From: Deltaproteobacteria bacterium | Lineage (GTDB): Bacteria > Desulfobacterota > GWC2-55-46 > UBA9637 | Direction: 5' to 3' | NCBI GenBank assembly: GCA_016234985.1 | Contig: JACRNK010000096.1 | Span: forward strand, 1 to 6,758 | Length of the DNA: 6,758 nucleotides | Position numbers and translations under genes: made by a program | Notes under the pieces: model-generated | The model's input: only the letters and a program-made list of their open reading frames with translations | Told to the model about the DNA's origin: nothing | The model's database searches: none | Part shown: piece after piece, positions 1 through 5,833 of the stretch | Layout: the number at the start of each line of letters is the position of its first letter | Position numbering within the stretch: the first letter of the stretch is position 1

Positions 1-2
1 TG

Positions 3-1646
3 CAGATGTTTATCAATTATTACGGCCCGCCAAAGACATTCCCAAACTACTCTTTTTATGACGTGCTGAACGATAAAATAGACGCAAAGGCATTTAAGGA
101 TAAGATAGCGCTCATAGGCTCTACAGGATTGGGCGTGGCAGCTGTGGAGGCAACACCGGTTAGCCCTGTATTCCCAGGCATAGAGCGCCAAGCGACCATA
201 ATTTCGAATATATTAAACCGCAACTTTGTAAGCAAGCCTATATGGGCAGACCTTTTTGGTTTTGGCATGACCCTCTTTTTCGGGCTTTTGACCGCATTTC
301 TGCTGCCGAGGCTTGGCGCAAAGATGGGCGCTTTTATCGGCGCCGGGCTTGTTATCGCATACGCAACTGCCATTCTATTTACATACGCATCTTACGGCCT
401 ATGGCTTAACCTGACATATCCGACGTTAATTCTGATTTTTAACTATGTCGCCATTACATCCGGAAGATACCTTACCGTGGAAAGGCAAAAACAGGTTGTG
501 ACGGAAGAGAGTGACGAGGCGAACAGGCTTCTCGGCCTTACCTTTCAGGGCAAAGGCATGCTGGATATGGCATTTGATAAGTTCAAGGCCATTTCCCGGG
601 TCAATGACGAGGTAAAGGATGCGCTCTACAACCTCGGTCTGGATTTTGAGAGAAAAAGGATGCCGACACAGGCAAAGTCAGTGTATGAGCATATTGCAAA
701 GACTGACAAGAAATATAAGGACATCGCAGAACGGGTCAAAAAACTGGCTGCCATGGCAACTACAGGCGTGTGGCAGGGACAAAAGGCTGCCGCAGGCGGC
801 ACCATGGTCATGGAGGGGATGGAAAAGCCGACCATCGGCAAATATGACATTGTGGAGGAACTCGGCAGGGGCGCGATGGGCGTTGTGTATAAAGGATTTG
901 ATCCAAAAATGAAAAGAGAGGTTGCAATAAAGACCGCTCATTTTGACGAGATTGATGCGGATACCAGAGAGGCTGTGAAAGAACGTTTCTTCAGAGAGGC
1001 GGAGAGCGCCGGCAATCTCAAACATCCTAACATCGTGACTATATATGAATGCGGGGAGGAATCCGACCTCGCATATATTGCAATGGAGATATTGCGCGGC
1101 AAAACCCTTGAGCCGTGGTGCAAAAAGACAGGCCTTCTGCCGCCCAAGACGGCATTGAAGATTATCGGCCAGGTTTGCGAGGCGCTTGATTATGCCCACA
1201 AAAATGGTATAGTTCACAGAGATATAAAGCCGGCGAATATCATGATGCTGGAAAAAGGAGAGATAAAGGTGACTGACTTCGGCATAGCAAAGATTCAGTC
1301 GTCATCCCATACCAAGACAGGCGTTGTCATGGGAACGCCAAGCTATATGTCTCCTGAACAGCTTGCAGGGAAAAAGGTTGACGGCAGGAGCGACCTCTTT
1401 TCCCTCGGCGTGATAGTCTATGAATTCTTAACAGGCGAAAAGCCGTTTACAGGCGACACCATAACAACTATCATGTATCAGATTGCCAATGCAGCGCCGC
1501 AGCCCTTGCATGAACACAGAAAAGACCTGCCGCCCATATTGCAGAAACTCATTGACAAGGCGCTGGCAAAAAAACCGGAAGACCGGTTTCAGACAGGCGC
1601 GGAATTCGCAAATGCAGTAAGGGTATGTATTGCAAAAATGGGGTGA
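3..1646 (+). CDS. CHASE2-domain membrane Ser/Thr protein kinase (5' end outside the window)
   Basis: The frame is open to the left edge (a Gln codon precedes the first Met at 6), so the N-terminus, including most of CHASE2, is missing. Residues counted from that Met: about 1-78 match the end of an extracytoplasmic CHASE2 sensor (KIALIGST, then a PGIE motif); three hydrophobic helices follow at about 79-100, 106-128 and 133-153. A helical TPR-like linker (about 175-248) leads to a complete Hanks-type kinase domain (about 280-540). It has the glycine loop LGRGAMGVVY (286-295), VAIK with Lys309, Glu331 as the likely helix-C glutamate, HRDIKPAN with Asp406, DFG at 424-426 and SPE at 449-451. Every catalytic residue is present, so it should be an active cytoplasmic kinase responding to a periplasmic signal. 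The activation loop is rich in Ser/Thr, as in autophosphorylating PknB-like enzymes. Its neighbours, a PP2C-like remnant and FHA proteins, fit as eraser and readers. The signal sensed is unknown. Confidence 0.95.
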   Translation, partial: QMFINYYGPPKTFPNYSFYDVLNDKIDAKAFKDKIALIGSTGLGVAAVEATPVSPVFPGIERQATIISNILNRNFVSKPIWADLFGFGMTLFFGLLTAFLLPRLGAKMGAFIGAGLVIAYATAILFTYASYGLWLNLTYPTLILIFNYVAITSGRYLTVERQKQVVTEESDEANRLLGLTFQGKGMLDMAFDKFKAISRVNDEVKDALYNLGLDFERKRMPTQAKSVYEHIAKTDKKYKDIAERVKKLAAMATTGVWQGQKAAAGGTMVMEGMEKPTIGKYDIVEELGRGAMGVVYKGFDPKMKREVAIKTAHFDEIDADTREAVKERFFREAESAGNLKHPNIVTIYECGEESDLAYIAMEILRGKTLEPWCKKTGLLPPKTALKIIGQVCEALDYAHKNGIVHRDIKPANIMMLEKGEIKVTDFGIAKIQSSSHTKTGVVMGTPSYMSPEQLAGKKVDGRSDLFSLGVIVYEFLTGEKPFTGDTITTIMYQIANAAPQPLHEHRKDLPPILQKLIDKALAKKPEDRFQTGAEFANAVRVCIAKMG

Positions 1647-1666
1647 TTTGGATTTTTAATTATTGT

Positions 1667-1745
1667 CTGTCATCCCCGAATGTTTCTATCGTGGATATGG
1701 TGTTAATAAAACCAGATTCCCGCTTAAGACATGCGGGAATGACAG
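1667..1745. repeat. 79-bp palindromic element with imperfect terminal inverted repeats (MITE-like)
   Basis: The ends are imperfect inverted repeats: CTGTCATCCCCGAATGT at 1667-1683 and ACATGCGGGAATGACAG at 1729-1745, matching at 15 of 17 positions after reverse complementing. A second palindrome lies inside the right half: ATTCCCGC (1716-1723) and GCGGGAAT (1733-1740) around a 9-base loop. Elements of this look are often dispersed in intergenic DNA of environmental bacteria. It begins 20 bases after the kinase stop codon. I see no convincing target-site duplication, so mobility is inferred only. Confidence 0.6.
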
Positions 1746-1776
1746 ATTTGGAGGTATTTTCAGGTGAAACCCTCAC

Positions 1777-1869
1777 GAGCCTTGGCTCACAAAGGGGGAT
1801 GAAAATCCCCCTTAATCCCCCTTTTTCAAAGGGGGAAATAAACAAGTCCCCCTCTTTAGCAAAGAGGGG
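1777..1869. repeat. Cluster of four back-to-back hairpins (G5/C5 type) abutting the phosphatase remnant
   Basis: Successive inverted repeats are visible. GAGCC/GGCTC (1777-1781, 1784-1788) has a 2-base loop. AAGGGGGAT/ATCCCCCTT (1792-1800, 1805-1813) is a perfect 9-bp stem with a GAAA loop. CCCCCTTT/AAAGGGGG (1817-1824, 1828-1835) has a 3-base loop. CCCCTCTTT/AAAGAGGGG (1849-1857, 1861-1869) is a perfect 9-bp stem with a 3-base loop. The core CCCCCTTAATCCCCC (1807-1821) recurs exactly at 2538-2552. No U-run follows the stems, so they are not classic terminators, though such structures could still stabilise or attenuate transcripts. The stop codon TAG at 1871-1873 just after the last stem closes the frame of the following PP2C remnant. 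Confidence 0.75.
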
Positions 1870-1873
1870 TTAG

Positions 1874-2464
1874 GCAAGCCAGACAGCGGTTGAAGTGGTA
1901 AAGCTGAGCCTTACAGACTGGCTTAGAAAGGGGCCGCCGAATTCTGAAATCTTTGCAAGGGCGATACAGCTTGCAAACAAAGGCGTGTTTGAAATGGCGG
2001 AAAAAGGGCAGGGGATGAAAGGGATGGGCACAACCATTGCCGGCATCCTTGTCTGCAACGGCGGTTTTGTGGCGGCAAATGTAGGCGACAGCAGGATTTA
2101 CAGGATAAGAAACAACAATATTGAGCAGCTTTCCAAAGACCATTCCATGGTTGCCTTGCAGGTTTCCATGGGGCTTATAACAGCGGAAGACGCCAAAAAG
2201 TCGGCGCATAAAAATGTTATTACAAGGGCGGTCGGGACAGCGCAGACCGTCGAGGTGGATACAAGGGATGAGGAAATAAAAAAGGGCGATTTGGTGCTCG
2301 TCTGCTCCGACGGCCTTTCATCGCTTGCAGAGGATAAAGATATGCTTGACATTATCAACCGGTGCAACGACAATCTGGACAATGCCTGCGAAGAGCTTAT
2401 AGGGCTTGCAAATTTTAACGGCGGAGATGATAATATAACAACGGTGTTGGTTAAGTTTTTATAA
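1874..2464 (+). pseudogene. PP2C-family Ser/Thr phosphatase, N-terminally truncated
   Basis: The product is clearly the C-terminal three quarters of a bacterial PP2C phosphatase (PrpC/Stp type), which would remove phosphate from targets of the adjacent kinase. Counting from the first usable start (GTG at 1895; 189 residues), the motifs are GMGTT (43-47), GDSR (64-67), DHS (82-84), NVITRAVG (107-114), SDG (138-140) and GGDDN (176-180). Homology already begins at 1874: the codons upstream of the GTG read ASQTAVE, which aligns with the segment normally just after the DGMGGH motif, but an in-frame TAG at 1871 and the hairpin block precede them. About 45-60 residues are therefore missing, including the N-terminal NED and DGMGG motifs that hold catalytic metal. 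I found no trace of them in 1647-1873, and the GTG has no good ribosome site. The likely reading is an inactive remnant; a regulatory fragment or an assembly junction are alternatives. Confidence 0.85.
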
Positions 2465-2489
2465 TACCGTTATCCGTGAACGTTTTTGT

Positions 2490-2563
2490 CCCCCTCTGGA
2501 GGGGGCAGGGGGAGGAAAGTTGAGGCAATACCTTCCACCCCCTTAATCCCCCGCCAGCGGGGG
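2490..2563. repeat. Second C5/G5 hairpin cluster downstream of the phosphatase remnant
   Basis: CCCCCTC/GAGGGGG (2490-2496, 2499-2505) and CCCCCGC/GCGGGGG (2548-2554, 2557-2563) are two tight 7-bp stems with 2-base loops. Between them GGGGGAGG and a C-rich stretch (2531-2543) can also pair. The 15-base core CCCCCTTAATCCCCC at 2538-2552 is identical to 1807-1821, so the phosphatase remnant lies between two direct copies of the same repeat core. The stems lack a following T-tract. Confidence 0.7.
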
Positions 2564-2598
2564 ACAACAATACCTGTGTTCGTAAAAAAATACGTATA

Positions 2599-2621
2599 AC
2601 GCATCACGCACACGCATCACG
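2599..2621. repeat. Short tandem direct repeat ACGCATCACG (two copies)
   Basis: ACGCATCACG occurs at 2599-2608 and again at 2612-2621, separated by three bases, immediately before the small FHA gene. Its role is unknown. It may be part of the same intergenic repeat debris, or a tandem protein-binding site overlapping the leader of the FHA gene. Confidence 0.4.
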
Positions 2622-2632
2622 GCCTTTTAACT

Positions 2633-2914
2633 ATGCCGAAATTTATTCTAAAATTTCAGGGCGTCCTTATCAAGGAATATAATCTTGATAAGCCTTGCTT
2701 AACCATTGGAAGAAAAGAAGACAATGACATATGTATTGACCACATGTCTGTTTCAGGGCATCATGCAAGGATAGACAATCAAGAAGGCTCTTTTACGGCA
2801 ACAGATTTAGGCAGCACCAACGGCACATTTGTAAATGGGAAAAAGATAACGACAGCTATCTTAAGGCCGAACGACTGGATAACCGTGGGCAAACATATCC
2901 TGTATTTTAAATGA
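2633..2914 (+). CDS. Single-domain FHA (phosphothreonine-binding) protein, 93 aa
   Basis: The whole protein is one forkhead-associated domain, a cytoplasmic module that binds phosphothreonine peptides made by Hanks-type kinases. The core motifs are in order: TIGR (24-27, with Arg27 as the expected phosphate contact), NDICID (31-36), VSGHHA (40-45, with Ser41 and His44 of the SxxH motif) and LGSTNGTFVNG (59-69, with the conserved Asn residues). The usual SRxH arginine is Gly42, a mild deviation. The start at 2633 fits the family, because the first beta strand (MPKFILKF) is intact; no strong Shine-Dalgarno is visible upstream, where repeat-like DNA (2465-2632) has perhaps replaced the original leader. 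With the kinase and the phosphatase remnant upstream and another FHA protein at 5954, it is probably an adaptor or reader for kinase-phosphorylated proteins. No partner can be named from sequence. Confidence 0.9.
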   Translation: MPKFILKFQGVLIKEYNLDKPCLTIGRKEDNDICIDHMSVSGHHARIDNQEGSFTATDLGSTNGTFVNGKKITTAILRPNDWITVGKHILYFK

Positions 2915-2992
2915 GAGGAAAATGATATAAAAGTCAAAGCTCAAATGAGCAGAATGCAAAACACCTTAAAACTGTTTAACCAATATACATCT

Positions 2993-3030
2993 CTCCCTTA
3001 TCAAAGTGGGAGGGAAAGAGGCAGGGGAAA
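2993..3030. repeat. Degenerate purine/pyrimidine hairpin repeat before the rhs gene
   Basis: CTCCC (2993-2997) and GGGAG (3008-3012) form a short imperfect hairpin within a C/T-rich then G/A-rich stretch. It resembles a decayed member of the hairpin class seen at 1792-1869 and 2490-2563, and lies at the left border of the Rhs cassette. Its 3' part (GGGGAAAG, 3023-3030) may also serve as the ribosome site of the gene starting at 3040. Confidence 0.4.
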
Positions 3031-3039
3031 GATTAAGCT

Positions 3040-4623
3040 ATGAAAAAAATATTGCTATTTCTTGTTGCCTTCCAACTTTTATCTTCCGGTTTAACTGTTT
3101 TTGCATATAACAGGGAAGGCAACACAACATCTGGTGAAACAATAGATTACAAATACGACTCCAATAACCGCTTGGTGCAGATTATTACGAATGCAGGTAG
3201 TTTCAACTTTGAATATGATAAAGCAGCCAGAAGGATAAAATTATCACGACCTAACGGCACATATACAACTTATAGCTACGACCCGGGTGGCCGACTAACG
3301 AATCTTACCCATAGAACCTCAAATGGCTCAATCATAAATAGTTTTACCTATTCATACGATAAGGTTGGCAATGTGCTTACCAAGACAGATACTGACATAA
3401 AATACACCTACACATACGATGCTATTTACAGACTCACACAAGCCATCCCTGCAAAATTAACATACAAAGACAAAGATAAAGAGCAAGAAAGCAAAGCGGA
3501 GTATTATGGCTACGACGCAGTGGGCAACAGACTCAGAGGCCCTGAGACAAGAGACTTTTATAGCTACAACCAACTTGATCAACTGACAGAAGATAGAAAG
3601 CACAGTTATGAGTATGACAAGAACGGAAATCTCACAAGGAAAACTGAAAAAGATGATGACGGCAAGACAAAGACATGGACATATAGTTATGACTACGAAA
3701 ATAGGCTTATCAAGGTAGTGAAGCAGGAGACTAACGAGACACTGACTACAACATTCAACTATGACCCGTTTGGCAGAAGGATAAGAAAAACAGTTGAAGA
3801 AAAAGAGGATGGAAAGACAGAGACAAAAATCTATGATTATGTCTATGATAATGAAGACATCATCCTTGAATATCTTACGAAAGCGGAAGATGGGAAAGTA
3901 AAAACTGAAGAAACCCGTTATATCCACGGCCCCAGTATTGATGAGCCATTGGCGATTGAGAGAAATGGCGAGATTTATTACTATCATGCGGATGGGCTTG
4001 GCTCAATTGTGGCTCTGACTGATAAAAAACAGAAGGTGATGGAGAGCTACAGCTATTCGTCTTTTGGAGAAATAAAACGGAAAGGGGACAAGGTTAAAAA
4101 CACTTTTACCTTTACAGCAAGGGAGTGGGATGAGGATGTAGGGCTATATTATTACAGAGCAAGATATTATGATCCAAAAATTGGGAGATTGATAACAAAA
4201 GACCCTTCTTTATCTCTAACAGGCGATCTAAATATTCCATATCTTCTATCTGACCAATTGTTAAGTCCTCAAGAACTTAATCCTTATGTTTATGTGGCAA
4301 ACAATCCTGTGAGCTATACGGATCCATCCGGACTATTTGTGCAAGCGATAGCAGCTATATGTATCTCCAATCCGGCATTGTGTGCAAGTGTCGGCGCTAT
4401 TACGATTGGCACGATTACGCAGATGTTCAAGAATCCTCCGATTGTTCCACCGATACCACTTAATCCGCCAAAACCACCGGAACAGTGTAAGGATGACACG
4501 AAGCAACACTGTATAGACAGGTACGTGCAATGTATAATGCAAAAATGGAAAGGTCCTTGCGGCGATTGTCTTAATAAGTGTACTGCACAGGGTGAATGGG
4601 ACTTTGGTATGTGTCATCCATAA
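3040..4623 (+). CDS. Short secreted Rhs/YD-repeat protein with cysteine-rich variable C-terminus, 527 aa
   Basis: The protein opens with a typical signal peptide (KK, then a hydrophobic run to about residue 22 ending VFA), so it should be exported. From about residue 36 it is built of YD repeats (YKYDSNNRL, YSYDPGGRL, YEYDKNGNL, FNYDPFGRR and others), ending in the RHS core: YYYHADGLGSIVALTD (313-328), then GLYYYRARYYDPKIGRL (368-384), NPYVYVANNP (414-423) and the boundary YTDPSGL (426-432). After this conserved border, where Rhs toxins switch to variable tips, comes a hydrophobic segment (433-463), a proline-rich hinge (466-481) and a tail with seven cysteines (483, 491, 498, 507, 510, 514, 525). 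Full Rhs toxins are often over 1,000 residues; this is a mini version with no Tc, PAAR or VgrG module. The tip matches no toxin fold I can name. Its A+T-rich codon use differs from the flanking signalling genes, which suggests transfer. An effector or surface role is inferred. Confidence 0.92.
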   Translation: MKKILLFLVAFQLLSSGLTVFAYNREGNTTSGETIDYKYDSNNRLVQIITNAGSFNFEYDKAARRIKLSRPNGTYTTYSYDPGGRLTNLTHRTSNGSIINSFTYSYDKVGNVLTKTDTDIKYTYTYDAIYRLTQAIPAKLTYKDKDKEQESKAEYYGYDAVGNRLRGPETRDFYSYNQLDQLTEDRKHSYEYDKNGNLTRKTEKDDDGKTKTWTYSYDYENRLIKVVKQETNETLTTTFNYDPFGRRIRKTVEEKEDGKTETKIYDYVYDNEDIILEYLTKAEDGKVKTEETRYIHGPSIDEPLAIERNGEIYYYHADGLGSIVALTDKKQKVMESYSYSSFGEIKRKGDKVKNTFTFTAREWDEDVGLYYYRARYYDPKIGRLITKDPSLSLTGDLNIPYLLSDQLLSPQELNPYVYVANNPVSYTDPSGLFVQAIAAICISNPALCASVGAITIGTITQMFKNPPIVPPIPLNPPKPPEQCKDDTKQHCIDRYVQCIMQKWKGPCGDCLNKCTAQGEWDFGMCHP

Positions 4624-4638
4624 AATAGTGAGGTGAAT

Positions 4639-4863
4639 ATGCTACCGAATATTAAAGAATTGAACGAAAAACTTGTTGAAGCAAGCAAATTATTAGATGA
4701 AGCCGCCAAGCTTACAAGAGACTTGAATCTATCTCCAGAGACAAATATTCGTAAAATTGCTGAAGCTATGGCTAGTATTTTTGAAATATGCCACCAAATT
4801 TATAAGCAACATCCAGAACTTGCGCCTAATGAACTAAAAAATCTTCTTAAAAAGGGAAAGTGA
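4639..4863 (+). CDS. Small helical protein, candidate Rhs immunity protein 1 (74 aa)
   Basis: The gene starts 15 bases after the rhs stop. ATG at 4639 follows GAGGTG (4630-4635), a good ribosome site; a GTG at 4633 would add two residues but lies inside that site. The product is small, soluble and almost wholly helical by pattern (heptad-like Leu/Ala/Glu/Lys), with no signal peptide or membrane segment. It contains LTRDLNLS (27-34) and IYKQHPEL (56-63), both echoed in the next gene. Cognate immunity genes usually sit immediately downstream of Rhs toxin genes, so a cytoplasmic protector is the natural hypothesis; there is no recognised domain. Codon use is A+T-rich like the rhs gene. I do not recognise the family. 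Confidence 0.75.
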   Translation: MLPNIKELNEKLVEASKLLDEAAKLTRDLNLSPETNIRKIAEAMASIFEICHQIYKQHPELAPNELKNLLKKGK

Positions 4864-4908
4864 TAGATGTATTTTCTCTTTTTATGAATAATGTATGGGG
4901 ATAATAGA

Positions 4909-5121
4909 ATGATTGAAAAACAGTGTGCAATAGAAATCTGCAAACTTGCTCTGAAAGCAATATCGGATTTGTCTCGGATTTTAAACGTCAGCCAAGGTCT
5001 ATGCTTGGAAGCAGAATATGAGCAAATAAAAAAAGGAGTAGGTTTGTCTATTGGCAAGATTCAGACCGACATACTGGACGTCATTTACACGATATACCCA
5101 GAGTTGGATGATTTGAAATAA
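4909..5121 (+). CDS. Small helical protein, candidate Rhs immunity protein 2 (70 aa), diverged paralogue of the preceding one
   Basis: The chosen start is ATG at 4909, preceded by GGGGAT (4897-4902) at suitable spacing; the in-frame ATG at 4891 would add six residues but has no ribosome site. The product is helical, without signal peptide or membrane span. Its LSRILNVS and IYTIYPEL segments align with LTRDLNLS and IYKQHPEL of the upstream 74-residue protein in the same order, although the stretch between them is about nine residues longer here. This suggests an old duplication or a shared family. It lies 45 bases downstream on the same strand, probably in one transcript with the rhs gene. Arrays of related small genes after a toxin gene are typical of immunity stockpiles in polymorphic toxin loci. 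Function is inferred from context only. Confidence 0.72.
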   Translation: MIEKQCAIEICKLALKAISDLSRILNVSQGLCLEAEYEQIKKGVGLSIGKIQTDILDVIYTIYPELDDLK

Positions 5122-5135
5122 GGGGGGAAAAGGGG

Positions 5136-5180
5136 ATGCCAGGCTGTCCCGGTAAAAAAAGCACTGGGGCCGAAAAATAG
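5136..5180 (+). CDS. Possible 14-codon mini-ORF (MPGCPGKKSTGAEK)
   Basis: An ATG at 5136 follows the purine-rich AGGGGGGAAAAGGGG (5121-5135), which could act as a strong ribosome site, and the frame stops at 5180. The peptide is Gly/Lys/Cys-rich and unlike random A+T-rich translation. It may be a leader peptide, the last scrap of a displaced Rhs C-terminus, or chance. The G-rich run also resembles the hairpin repeats elsewhere in the window, but no pairing C-run is adjacent. I cannot assign it. Confidence 0.2.
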   Translation: MPGCPGKKSTGAEK

Positions 5181-5241
5181 AGGGATGTTTGCTTCAGAAA
5201 TTTGTAGAACCTTCATCTATACCTATTCCAAGAAGGTGATA

Positions 5242-5691
5242 ATGAAATTAACAAAGCAAAATTGGTTGTACCTTATTGTAGGTTGTTTAATAGGAGTAAT
5301 AATCGGGGGAGTAATTTCTTTACATATTACTGATAATGCAAGTAGAAAAACATTTAAACTTTATCTTGAGAGTGGTCTTTTTTGGGAAGAGGGAGAAGCA
5401 ATCAAGAGATTCAGAGAGGGGTATCCTGAGGTGGCGATATATGCCCAAGATCGATTAATTCTTTACGCTACTCGTTTAAAAGAAATGGAGTTTACAGATG
5501 AAAAAAATTTATCAAGGCTAATAGGGTTTGCTGAAGGGCGAAATGGGGTTTTATATGAAAGTATAGGTGAGACCAGTAAGGCAGAAAAACATCTTAAAAA
5601 TGCTATAGAGAGTCTTAAGAAAGCAAATATTATCATAGGCGTAAACGAATTAAGATCGCTGATTATTTCTTCAAAAAAAGAGAATAAGTAA
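5242..5691 (+). CDS. Single-pass membrane protein with TPR-like C-terminal helices (149 aa)
   Basis: The ATG at 5242 is preferred because AAGGTG (5233-5238) lies at ideal spacing and the protein then begins just before a membrane helix; the ATG at 5185 would add 19 unlikely residues. Residues about 8-28 (WLYLIVGCLIGVIIGGVISL) form one transmembrane segment with glycine-zipper spacing, probably a signal anchor that leaves the rest outside the cytoplasm. Residues about 35-145 are helical; 100-127 (Y-x-x-I-G, KAEKHLKNAI) resemble a TPR repeat. No catalytic motif is visible. It is A+T-rich like the rhs genes and in the same direction, so it may be another cassette gene, perhaps protecting against a toxin that acts in the periplasm or membrane, or an unrelated passenger. 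The family is not recognised. Confidence 0.75.
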   Translation: MKLTKQNWLYLIVGCLIGVIIGGVISLHITDNASRKTFKLYLESGLFWEEGEAIKRFREGYPEVAIYAQDRLILYATRLKEMEFTDEKNLSRLIGFAEGRNGVLYESIGETSKAEKHLKNAIESLKKANIIIGVNELRSLIISSKKENK

Positions 5692-5700
5692 CAAACAGCG

Positions 5701-5833
5701 GTGAAAGAATATACTGGTTTTAAGCATCTTTGTTTTAGGAACGATTATAGTAGCTATCAGCATTATTTTGAGGCTAATTTTAAATAGACCAATGAAAGAA
5801 ATTATTTCTGACTGGGTTGCCCAGCTTTTTTGA
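5701..5833 (+). pseudogene. Tiny hydrophobic membrane protein (about 43 aa), apparently frameshifted near its start
   Basis: The frame open from 5705 to the TGA at 5831-5833 reads KNILVLSIFVLGTIIVAISI, then ILRLILNRPMKEIISDWVAQ and LF. That is a convincing single transmembrane helix followed by a positive, then amphipathic tail. It has no ATG before the middle and a TGA at 5702-5704 in frame. A GTG at 5701 is out of frame by one base: removing a single A or G within GTGAAAGAAT would give a clean 43-residue protein starting Val/Met-Lys-Asn. As written, the GTG frame runs only 28 codons (to 5787). Possible explanations are a one-base sequencing or assembly error, a recent mutation, or a non-standard ATA (5711) or CTG (5714) start. 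It follows the 149-residue membrane protein by 9 bases, so the two probably belong together. Confidence 0.5.

Noticed and set aside
678..1217. 179-codon minus-strand frame inside the kinase gene
   Set aside because: It is a shadow of the conserved kinase domain, whose motifs are complete on the plus strand.
1625..1873. 82-codon plus-strand frame across the kinase end and the repeat block
   Set aside because: Its translation is that of inverted repeats and C/G hairpins; it overlaps the kinase end and has no domain or ribosome site.
1777..2563. Hairpin series considered as a CRISPR array
   Set aside because: Repeat units differ in length and sequence, with no constant repeat/spacer rhythm and no cas genes.
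2903..2931. Possible promoter for the rhs cassette (TATAAA at 2926-2931)
   Set aside because: The -10-like hexamer is good but the -35 position reads TATTTT, and A+T-rich DNA yields such matches by chance.
2945..3043. 32-codon frame overlapping the rhs start by ATGA
   Set aside because: The overlap is suggestive, but half of the frame is repeat sequence, there is no ribosome site, and the product looks like translated repeat.
3457..3987. 176-codon minus-strand frame rich in Ile/Val/Phe, resembling a membrane protein
   Set aside because: It lies antisense to the YD repeats; repeated Lys/Glu/Asp/Tyr codons on the plus strand give Phe/Leu/Ile/Val-rich text on the minus strand.
3150..4200. Repeated tyrosine-aspartate coding units considered as a tandem DNA repeat
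   Set aside because: The repetition is at protein level (YD repeats) and the nucleotide copies are diverged; the Rhs annotation explains it.
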